DNA of 31,818 nt from Atopobium sp. (GTDB taxonomy: Bacteria > Actinomycetota > Coriobacteriia > Coriobacteriales > Atopobiaceae): contig JABZHR010000012.1 in assembly GCA_015258715.1 (NCBI GenBank), forward strand, positions 1-31,818. Reading direction: 5' to 3'. The position numbers and the translations under genes are program-made. Below the pieces are notes generated by a model, which saw nothing but the letters and a program-made list of their open reading frames with translations, was not told the DNA's origin and made no database searches. Positions 8,839 to 15,763 of the stretch are shown here, piece by piece. The stretch's first letter is position 1; each line of letters begins with the position of its first letter.

Positions 8839-9489
8839 ATGGCCTATAAAGCCGCCGTTTTTGATCTTGATGGCACATTACTTAACACTATTGTTGATCT
8901 TGCTTGGGCAACCAATTACGCCCTTAAGCAATTCAATATGCCTACTTATACCGTTGATGAGGTCCGTCAGATGGTAGGAAACGGCGTTGCAAAGCTTATC
9001 CGCGATGCTGTGCCAAAAGGCACCGATGATGAAACATACCAGCGTGTGCTTGCGTGTTTTAAAGAACACTACGCTGACCATAGTTTGGATAACACCGCTC
9101 CTTATCCCGGCATTCTTGAAGCTGTTGATACGCTTAGGGCTGCAGGTGTTAAGTGCGCCGTTGTCTCGAACAAGCCAGACTTTGCCATTGCAGATTTAAT
9201 GAATAATTTCTTCCCAGGTAGATTTGACTTTGCCTTAGGTCAGCGAGATGACCTTAAAAGAAAGCCTGATGCAGAACCCGTCCATTACGCCCTTGCTCAA
9301 ATTGGTGTTGAACCTCAAGACGCTGTCTATATTGGAGACTCTGAGGTTGATGTTGCAACAGCACACAACAGCGGCATGCCTTGCATAAGTGTTACCTGGG
9401 GATTTAGAGATAAAGAAACGCTTCTAGCTGCAGGTGCTACCACGCTTTGCAATACAGTAGAAGAAATGGTGCAAGAAATTCTCAAATAG
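8839..9489 (+). CDS. gph: HAD-superfamily phosphatase, phosphoglycolate phosphatase-like
   Basis: This 216-aa cytoplasmic phosphatase has the four HAD motifs in order. The nucleophile is in VFDLDGTLL (Asp9 and Asp11), the motif II Ser in CAVVSNKPD, the motif III Lys in KRKPDAEPVHYAL, and the motif IV acid pair in YIGDSEVDVATA. A helical cap between motifs I and II matches subfamily IA. Best match by pattern is phosphoglycolate phosphatase (Gph); other small sugar phosphates or a house-cleaning role are possible. The ribosome binding site is GGAG at 8829-8832. It diverges from aspS across about 245 bp and is followed by 162 bp without an obvious terminator. Confidence 0.88.
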   Translation: MAYKAAVFDLDGTLLNTIVDLAWATNYALKQFNMPTYTVDEVRQMVGNGVAKLIRDAVPKGTDDETYQRVLACFKEHYADHSLDNTAPYPGILEAVDTLRAAGVKCAVVSNKPDFAIADLMNNFFPGRFDFALGQRDDLKRKPDAEPVHYALAQIGVEPQDAVYIGDSEVDVATAHNSGMPCISVTWGFRDKETLLAAGATTLCNTVEEMVQEILK

Positions 9490-9651
9490 TAGCACTAAAA
9501 ATGCAACCAACCGTTCATTGCCGTTGAGCGAGAAAAAACGTCCGCTTGCCTATGCCTCTCAATTCGTCTGAATAAGCGTATTCGGAGGGCGGTATAGTCA
9601 ATAAAAGTGCGTCCATAATTTGCGCGCAAGCGACGTGGAAAGGATTGCATC

Positions 9652-9960
9652 ATGGGCAAGAAAAGTTCTGAGGTTCTCCAGATTTCTTACGAAGACCTGG
9701 TAGAGTACCTGCACAGTAATCACTCTGTGTACATGCAAGTCGGACACCAGGTTTATTACCTCACTGATGTCAATTTTGAGGCATGGAGAGCTCAAGACAC
9801 CAGCATCAGAAACTCAAAAAACCACTTTGTAGATTGTTCTGAACTAGTTCCTACGGTAGACGAATTTCTCGCTCTTCCATTTATTAATGGAAAAACAATT
9901 AAAGACGTTTTTGCGCATGCAACGTTCTATGCATCCATGAAGAACGAAAAATCTGAGTAA
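9652..9960 (+). CDS. Uncharacterised small cytoplasmic protein
   Basis: This 102-aa protein is not recognised. It has no signal peptide, no membrane segment and no cysteine pair. It is rich in aromatic and acidic residues (SYEDLVEYLHSNHSVYMQVG, YYLTDVNFEAWRAQD) and ends in a charged tail (MKNEKSE). It looks like a real gene: AAAGGA at 9639-9644 precedes the ATG at good distance, codon use resembles its neighbours, and a clean terminator follows. Its single-gene unit gives no functional hint. It may be a lineage-specific protein. Confidence 0.75.
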   Translation: MGKKSSEVLQISYEDLVEYLHSNHSVYMQVGHQVYYLTDVNFEAWRAQDTSIRNSKNHFVDCSELVPTVDEFLALPFINGKTIKDVFAHATFYASMKNEKSE

Positions 9961-10005
9961 TTCAAAATAATCAGCTTTTTGTTGACTATCTCTCAGCTAA
10001 AACTT

Positions 10006-10034
10006 AAAGGATCTGTTAACGCAGATCCTTTTTT
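10006..10034 (+). terminator. Rho-independent terminator of the small unknown gene
   Basis: A 10-bp perfect stem (AAAGGATCTG at 10006-10015 with CAGATCCTTT at 10022-10031) with a 6-nt loop leads into T residues to 10034. Confidence 0.9.
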
Positions 10035-10074
10035 ATTACCTGGTAGATTGTTTTATTTATTTGCATTTCTCATA

Positions 10075-10103
10075 AAAACGCCGATGCAGCGCACCGGCGT
10101 TTT
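10075..10103 (-). terminator. Terminator of the hydrogenase gene
   Basis: A 9-bp perfect stem (AAAACGCCG at 10075-10083 with CGGCGTTTT at 10095-10103) lies 24 bp past the hydrogenase stop codon. Read on the minus strand it ends in a T-rich tail. Confidence 0.8.
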
Positions 10104-10126
10104 ACGTTTAATTTGAGAGAACCTGT

Positions 10127-11722
10127 CTACTCAACAGGCTTCTGAACCTCAAGAACCTCGGCAATCTCAACCTCAGCAGAAACAGTACCAGCAAGCTCTG
10201 GAATAAGATTGTTGTATTTATTCGCAGAAGCCAGCTCAGAAGAAGCGGTCTTTGCGTAACGCTTAACTGCCGCAGCAGCACGGTTAACGGCACTCAGGGT
10301 ACCCGCACCGCCAACACATCCACCTGGGCAGGCCATACCCTCAAGAAGATAACCTGGATATTTACCCTTAACAGCATCCTTAAGCATAGCTCGGCACTCA
10401 GCAAGGCCGTCAACAGCCATGATAGGAACTTCTTTATCAGGGTACTTCTGGTGGATGACGTTAACTACAGCACCTGCTACGCCACCGGCCACTGCAAAGG
10501 CGCGACCGTCATGGGAGGCGTTTTCAAAGTCGGAGTTGTCGTCATCAAGCTTGGTGTAGTCAATACCCTTAGACTCCATCATGCCTGCAAGCTCCTCAAA
10601 GGTCAGAACAAAGTCAACCTCTGACTTAACAGAACGACGCAGTGCCTCAAGTTTCTTAGCAGTGCATGGTCCAATAAAGACAATCTTGGACTCTGGGTTT
10701 TGTTTTCTTACCAGACGAGCAGTCAGAACCATTGGCGTGAGTGCCATAGAGATAGCATCAGCATGCTCTGGATGCTCTTTTTTAGCCATAGCAGACCAAG
10801 AGGGACAGCAGCTTGTTCCCATAAAGGCAAGCTTCTCTGGGACTTCTTTGACAAAGTCTTCTGCTTCCTGAACAGTACAGAGGTCAGCACCGGTTGCTAC
10901 CTCTTCTACCTCGGCGAATCCCATCTCCTTGAATGCCTCACGAAGACGACCAACGCTACCCTTGCCAAACTGACCAACAAACGAAGGAGCCACAATCGGA
11001 ACAACGGTATAACCCTCATTGATAGCCTGAATTACCTGGAAAATCTGGCTCTTATCGGCAATTGCGCCAAAGGGGCAGTTGACCAGGCACTGGCCACAAG
11101 ATACGCACTTCTCGTAATCAATATCTGCACGACCGTGCTCATCAGAGCCAATAGCGTCCATACCACAAGCAGCGGCGCAAGGGCGTACGTGGTGATGAAT
11201 TGCCTGGTAAGGGCAAACCTTGAAGCACATGCCGCACTGAATGCACTTCTCCTGATCAATATATGCCTTTTTGTCCACGAAGCTAATTGCTTCTTTAGGA
11301 CAAATCTCTCGACAAGGGTGTGCAAGACAGCCCTGGCACGCGTTGGTGACACGATACACATTGTCCTCGCATGCGTTGCACGCAAACTTGACAATATTGA
11401 TCAGCGGAGGCTGGTAATAAACCTCTGGTCGAGAGGCCTCTTCCAAGCCGTCAGAAATAAGCTCTGGTTGATCAACGCCCTGCATAGGCATGCCCATAGT
11501 CATGCGAATGCGCTCGCCAACAATAGCGCGCTCCAAGAAGACGCTCTCACGATACGTAGCAATATCACCAGGAATAATCTTGTACGGCAGCTCTTCCATC
11601 TGGCGAGCAATTTCATCAACGCTCTTATCTGCTTTTTCATACGCAAGCGTTGATACCTCTTTAAATACCTTCCTGCGGATTTCAGTCAGGTTGGTATAGA
11701 CACCTCGCATTGTGCCAGGCAT
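10127..11722 (-). CDS. Monomeric [FeFe] hydrogenase (group B-like)
   Basis: This 531-aa cytoplasmic Fe-S enzyme presumably reduces protons to H2 with ferredoxin electrons, or oxidises H2. All H-cluster motifs are present: L1 TSCCPSW (303-309), L2 GPCTAKKLE (from 351, Cys353) and L3 EGMACPGGCVGGAG (Cys465, Cys469). By alignment with CpI, Cys305 would be the proton relay and the other four the cluster ligands. Upstream are two [4Fe-4S] ferredoxin motifs (Cys160/163/166/170 and Cys206/209/212/216) and six more cysteines at 115-141. L2 begins GPC rather than the MPC of standard group A enzymes, and the N terminus matches the ~500-aa monomeric B type. Start ATG 11722 follows GGAGGGGGAG. HydEFG maturases are needed but are not in the window. 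Partner protein unknown. Confidence 0.92.
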   Translation of the reverse strand: MPGTMRGVYTNLTEIRRKVFKEVSTLAYEKADKSVDEIARQMEELPYKIIPGDIATYRESVFLERAIVGERIRMTMGMPMQGVDQPELISDGLEEASRPEVYYQPPLINIVKFACNACEDNVYRVTNACQGCLAHPCREICPKEAISFVDKKAYIDQEKCIQCGMCFKVCPYQAIHHHVRPCAAACGMDAIGSDEHGRADIDYEKCVSCGQCLVNCPFGAIADKSQIFQVIQAINEGYTVVPIVAPSFVGQFGKGSVGRLREAFKEMGFAEVEEVATGADLCTVQEAEDFVKEVPEKLAFMGTSCCPSWSAMAKKEHPEHADAISMALTPMVLTARLVRKQNPESKIVFIGPCTAKKLEALRRSVKSEVDFVLTFEELAGMMESKGIDYTKLDDDNSDFENASHDGRAFAVAGGVAGAVVNVIHQKYPDKEVPIMAVDGLAECRAMLKDAVKGKYPGYLLEGMACPGGCVGGAGTLSAVNRAAAAVKRYAKTASSELASANKYNNLIPELAGTVSAEVEIAEVLEVQKPVE

Positions 11723-11806
11723 TTCTCCCCCTCCTCGTTCACTTTATGCACGTCTGGGTAACGTATCCGCACAAAATGAATGTATGTCTCTATCACAAAG
11801 TATGTA

Positions 11807-12547
11807 CTATAAGTCCACCTCGGTGACACCAAAATAAGAAAATCGCTCTGGAATATCCGTTTTAATCACAATTTTTGCGCCCGTCACTGGATGAATAAAT
11901 CCAACGCGATATGCATGGAGCATTAACGGCTGCGCTTTATGTTTCTTTTTTGCTCCACGCTGCAGAGACGACACACCTCCATACAGCGCGTCTCCTACCA
12001 GAGGAAATCCAAGTGACGAGAGATGCACTCTAATTTGATGCTTTCTTCCTGTCAGCAAATTGACCAGTAGCAAGCTTTGAGTTTGACCTTGTGCTGATGA
12101 AGCAACCTTTACTAGACATACCTCCGTTTGAGAAGGTTTGCCTGTTGCTGAGACCCTCATCTTTTGAGCGTCATGCCTATCTTTTCCAATTGCCTTATCT
12201 ATCAGCAGTTTATTTGGCTCAAACGCTCCCTTAACGGCAGCTAGATACTCTTTGGAAAGCTCCTTAGAGGCAATAAGCTGGTCAAACTGAGGCTGCGTTT
12301 CTTTTTTGAGCGAGAAGAGCACTATGCCCGTAGTCTCCTTATCAAGACGATTCAATGCTTGAACCTGGGAAAGATCTACCTCTCTTAAGCCCTCAAGTGC
12401 ACGGAGTTTCTCGCAAACTACATCGGTTAGCGAAGGCTCATGGGTACCATCTGCGTGAACAATAATTCCCGCTGGCTTATTCACGGCAAGCAGATACTCA
12501 TCTTGGTACAAAATCTCAAGGTTATTGCCAGTCTGAAGAGCGTCCAT
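11807..12547 (-). CDS. RluA-family pseudouridine synthase
   Basis: This 246-aa enzyme isomerises uridine to pseudouridine in rRNA or tRNA. It shows the RluA-type core: LLAVNKPAGIIVHADG, the catalytic motif LNRLDKETTGIVLF with Asp69, KEYLAAVKG, and the C-terminal TGRKHQIRVHLSSLGFPLVGD. The usual His of HRLD is Asn here. No S4 domain is visible. Start: the frame is open to 12643, but the ATG at 12547 has GAGGTGAG just upstream and begins one base after the TAG of the LysR gene, which implies translational coupling. The longer start would overlap the LysR gene by 95 bp and is rejected. The target RNA position is not predictable. Confidence 0.9.
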   Translation of the reverse strand: MDALQTGNNLEILYQDEYLLAVNKPAGIIVHADGTHEPSLTDVVCEKLRALEGLREVDLSQVQALNRLDKETTGIVLFSLKKETQPQFDQLIASKELSKEYLAAVKGAFEPNKLLIDKAIGKDRHDAQKMRVSATGKPSQTEVCLVKVASSAQGQTQSLLLVNLLTGRKHQIRVHLSSLGFPLVGDALYGGVSSLQRGAKKKHKAQPLMLHAYRVGFIHPVTGAKIVIKTDIPERFSYFGVTEVDL

Positions 12548-12548
12548 G

Positions 12549-13490
12549 CTACTCACCTCGCTTAACCACGTAGCGCTGCTCAGAAAGCACCTGGGCAAAT
12601 GACTCGATTGTGCTCCACACATGATCGGTGCGGCGCCAGGCAACGCTGACCGAGTACGACATCTCTTTTCCTAGCTCAATAATGTGGAGGCCAGATGTTT
12701 CAAAGTCGTAGTAAGAAGAAGCAACCAGCTCTGATGGCAAGAAGCACGCGCCAACCCCTCTCATGGCAAGGGCCAAAAGCGTCTCGGAGTTTCTGGACAT
12801 AACTTTGATAGTGGGAGATATGCCCGATGCCGCAAACGCATGGCGAGCAAAACTACCTGCGATGTCTCGCTTACCAACCGTTAAGAAGGGGCAAGCTTCC
12901 AAAGCCGTGAGCTTTCCCGTCTTTTTGACTTGCGAGACAACTGAGTCAACCTTATCTGCATACAGAGACTCAAGAAGCGCTTGAGAGACAACCAGAACGA
13001 TCTTCTCGTCAAACAGTTTTTTAACAACAAGGTCATATGATGTGGAATTGACGGTTGCAACAATCAAGTCAAGTTGGCCTTCGGACAGCCACTCAACTAG
13101 CTCGTCATTCTCGCCCTCATCAAGCTCAATGGAGATGTTTGGGTGCAGTTTTTGAAAAGCGGCGATGGAGCGCGGCATGATGATGTGGCCTCGTGTTGCG
13201 GTGACACCAACACGCAGGCGACCTCGCTCATTACCTGCAATATCAAGAAACTCTTGATCCATGGCGCGACGCTGTGCTTGGAATTTGCGCGCATACCGCA
13301 AGAACTCTTCTCCTGCAAACGTTAGAGACAGCGGGACGGTGCGTTCCAGCAGCTTAGAGCCAAGTTCTTTTTCTGCAGCGGCAATATTTGCCGAGAGCGT
13401 TTGCTGGGTTACGCTCAGGCGCTCAGCTGCCTTAGTGAAGCTCTTTTCTTCTGCAACAGCAACAAAATAATCCATGGTCTGAAAGTTCAT
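12549..13490 (-). CDS. LysR-family transcriptional regulator
   Basis: This 313-aa regulator has an N-terminal winged helix-turn-helix (MDYFVAVAEEKSFTKAAERL, then VTQQTLSANIAAAEKELG and LLERT, residues about 6-51). A typical effector-binding domain follows, containing GRLRVGVTATRG and ELDEGENDELVEWL. The start ATG 13490 follows GGGAG. A -10-like TATAAT (complement of 13526-13531) lies 35 nt upstream. It diverges from the NhaC-type antiporter, the classic arrangement in which a LysR protein controls the divergent gene and itself. The inducer is unknown. The downstream pseudouridine synthase is probably a passenger in the same transcript. Confidence 0.9.
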   Translation of the reverse strand: MNFQTMDYFVAVAEEKSFTKAAERLSVTQQTLSANIAAAEKELGSKLLERTVPLSLTFAGEEFLRYARKFQAQRRAMDQEFLDIAGNERGRLRVGVTATRGHIIMPRSIAAFQKLHPNISIELDEGENDELVEWLSEGQLDLIVATVNSTSYDLVVKKLFDEKIVLVVSQALLESLYADKVDSVVSQVKKTGKLTALEACPFLTVGKRDIAGSFARHAFAASGISPTIKVMSRNSETLLALAMRGVGACFLPSELVASSYYDFETSGLHIIELGKEMSYSVSVAWRRTDHVWSTIESFAQVLSEQRYVVKRGE

Positions 13491-13607
13491 TTTTTGCTCC
13501 CACTATATTACAAAAATTACTTGTAATTATAACCATTGAAAACAGTTGGACTTCAACTTCTTAGTTGTCTACTCTATTTACACAAGAAATTCGTTTGGAG
13601 TGGATGC
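13491..13607. promoter_or_regulatory. LysR/antiporter divergent control region
   Basis: The 117-bp divergent spacer carries a dyad ATTAC-TT-GTAAT at 13516-13527, next to a minus-strand TATAAT (13526-13531) with a possible TTGAAG -35 (13551-13556, 19-bp spacer). A dyad over the regulator's own promoter fits LysR autorepression. No clear plus-strand promoter was identified. This is an inference from position and symmetry. Confidence 0.4.
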
Positions 13608-15041
13608 ATGGTAGAGCTAATAGTACTAAGTGCCTTTGCGGTGATGCTCATCGTAGGTACAGCCCTATCTTTTCCCCTTACATCTATTTTGACCATTGGT
13701 TTCTTCCTCTTTTTTGGTTACGGACTTTCTCGCAAAATCTCTGCAAAAAAGCTTCTTTTAGCAGCCTTTGAATCTGTTTGGGAAGTTAAAACAATCATTG
13801 CGCTGTTTGCTGTGGTTGGTGCTATGAGTGCTGCCTGGCGTGCAGCTGGAACTATTCCAGAGATTGTCAGTATCTCGGCTTCTCTTATTTCTCCATCTAT
13901 CTTTATTCTTGCAACATTTTTACTCTGCACCATGATGTCCATGCTTCTGGGTACCGCATTTGGTACTGCTGCAACCATGGGAATCATCTGCATGTCTATT
14001 GGTAAGGCAATTGGAGCAAGCGAGTTCTTTATTGGTGGTGCCGTTCTTGCAGGTAGCTACTTTGGAGATCGTTGCTCCCCTATGTCAACCAGTGCAATCC
14101 TTGTTTCGCAGCTTACCGATACTAATCTATCCAAAAACATTAACCGTATGCTTCGAACCAGCGTAGTGCCTTTTATTGCCGCATGTGTTATCTACGTGGC
14201 CTGGGACTTCTTTATGGCAAACACGGGAACTATCCCCGATGTCACTGGTCTTCTCAGCCGTTCCTTTAGACTTTCTTTGATTTCGCTTACACCAGCACTT
14301 CTTGTAATTGTTTTCTCGCTTCTTAAGGTTGATGTCATTGTGACCATGGCATCCAGCCTGGTATTGGCCTGCATTCTGTGTGTCACCATCCAGCGCGTTC
14401 CGCTTACAGACCTGCCAGTCATTCTGCTCTTTGGTCTTCGTGCTCCAGGCGCTACCGTTGCAAACATGGTGAATGGTGGCGGCGTTTTTTCCATGATGAA
14501 CGTCTTGACGATTGTCACCATTTCTTCAAGCTACGCTGGTCTTTTCCAGACAACTGGTCTGCTTCGCCGTATGTGCCAGCTGGTAGCCGACCTTTCCGAT
14601 AACTCCACGCCTTTCTTTGGCGTTCTGATTACCAGCATGTTTACCTCAATGGTTTCTTGTAACCAGACCTTGGCTATTATGCTGACAAACGACCTGTGCG
14701 AGAACGCAGAAAACTCTTCCAGTGCTCTTGCCTTGGATATCGAGAATAGCGCTGTAATTCTTGCTCCACTGGTACCGTGGTCCATTTCAAACATCTCGGT
14801 GCTCTCTGCAATTGGTGCACCTTCTATGAGCCTTCTAGCTGCAAGTTTCCTCTACTTGCTGCCTCTTTGGACTCTGGGAATTTCTCTGTGGCTCCATCGC
14901 CGCCCAACAAAAATTGACGGTCATCGTGCTCGTTGGCTTGGTCTTACCTCTGACGATGTTCGCAGCTGCTCATGGCCTCACGTGCAGGACGAAGATGCAA
15001 CGGATGCGACTACAAGCCTTCCTGCTGTAAAAGTTGCCTAA
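13608..15041 (+). CDS. NhaC-superfamily Na+/H+ antiporter-like transporter
   Basis: This 477-aa polytopic membrane protein has about a dozen hydrophobic helices. Motifs that recall NhaC/MleN-type antiporters are GSYFGDRCSPMSTSAILVSQ, SCNQTLAIMLTNDLC and ILAPLVPWSISN. The family exchanges Na+ for protons or swaps organic acids such as malate and lactate; which applies is not decidable here. Start: the frame opens at 13536, but the ATG at 13608 has TTGGAG at 13595-13600 at correct spacing and begins with a proper first helix (VELIVLSAFAVMLIVG). The C-terminal 50 residues are hydrophilic and acidic, probably cytoplasmic. It is divergent from, and probably controlled by, the LysR gene. No clear terminator precedes the converging ABC operon 66 bp away. 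Confidence 0.85.
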   Translation: MVELIVLSAFAVMLIVGTALSFPLTSILTIGFFLFFGYGLSRKISAKKLLLAAFESVWEVKTIIALFAVVGAMSAAWRAAGTIPEIVSISASLISPSIFILATFLLCTMMSMLLGTAFGTAATMGIICMSIGKAIGASEFFIGGAVLAGSYFGDRCSPMSTSAILVSQLTDTNLSKNINRMLRTSVVPFIAACVIYVAWDFFMANTGTIPDVTGLLSRSFRLSLISLTPALLVIVFSLLKVDVIVTMASSLVLACILCVTIQRVPLTDLPVILLFGLRAPGATVANMVNGGGVFSMMNVLTIVTISSSYAGLFQTTGLLRRMCQLVADLSDNSTPFFGVLITSMFTSMVSCNQTLAIMLTNDLCENAENSSSALALDIENSAVILAPLVPWSISNISVLSAIGAPSMSLLAASFLYLLPLWTLGISLWLHRRPTKIDGHRARWLGLTSDDVRSCSWPHVQDEDATDATTSLPAVKVA

Positions 15042-15107
15042 GACCGAGCTGTTTAACGCTCCTAATTCACATTGCTAAGCTAGGTGTGTTTTACGCCGTT
15101 AATACTT

Positions 15108-15761
15108 CTATTGATGCTTTGGTAATTCAATAATTCGATCACAACGCTGAGCAATACCCATATCATGTGTGACCATAAGAAGCGTTTTATGGTTTGCGTG
15201 AACGGAATCTAGCAAACTGTCTATAACAATAGTGGCCATGGCCTTATCAAGTGATCCGGTTGGTTCGTCGGCAAGGATTAAATTACCTGGCTTGATCATT
15301 GCTCGAGCAATTGCTACTCTCTGCTTTTCTCCACCAGAAAGCTCATTTACAACCGCATCGAACTTCTCGCCAATCCCATAGTTTTCCAAGGCAGCTCTAA
15401 TAAGCCGTTCTTGCTCCTGCTTTGAAAGCTTGGTGTATTGAAGCGCTAATAAGAGATTTTTGCTTACTTTCCAGTCATTAATGAGAGCAAAAGATTGGAA
15501 AAAATAATTAATCTCTGTACGCCTCATAAGTGTTGCTTTTTTGCTATTGATCGAAGGATATGTTCTTCCCTCAAGGTTGATTGTGCCTGAATCTAATGTC
15601 TCGAGAAGACCGATGATATTAAGAAGTGTTGATTTTCCGCACCCAGAAGGGCCCACGAGAGCCACTGACTCTCCACTTTCTATCTCAAATGAAATGTTAT
15701 GAAGAACTGTGTTGCTTCCAAATGACTTATTGAGAGCATCTACCTGTAGAAATGTTTTCAT
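15108..15761 (-). CDS. ABC transporter ATPase, lactococcin-972-type bacteriocin exporter/immunity group
   Basis: This 217-aa stand-alone ATPase is of the LolD/MacB class. It has Walker A GPSGCGKST, a Q-loop variant NYFFQSFALIND, signature ELSGGEKQRVAIARA, Walker B LILADEPTGSLD and switch His in VTHDMG. The FFQSFALI stretch followed by a KLSKQEQERLI helix resembles the putative bacteriocin-export ATPases of the lactococcin 972 group more than cell-division FtsE or lipoprotein LolD. It starts two bases after the permease stop, with AAGGAG as ribosome site, so the pair is an operon. It powers the MacB-like permease, probably in self-protection against or export of a peptide, or in sensing it. 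The operon is visibly more AT-rich than its neighbours, which suggests acquisition. Confidence 0.85.
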   Translation of the reverse strand: MKTFLQVDALNKSFGSNTVLHNISFEIESGESVALVGPSGCGKSTLLNIIGLLETLDSGTINLEGRTYPSINSKKATLMRRTEINYFFQSFALINDWKVSKNLLLALQYTKLSKQEQERLIRAALENYGIGEKFDAVVNELSGGEKQRVAIARAMIKPGNLILADEPTGSLDKAMATIVIDSLLDSVHANHKTLLMVTHDMGIAQRCDRIIELPKHQ

Positions 15762-15763
15762 AA

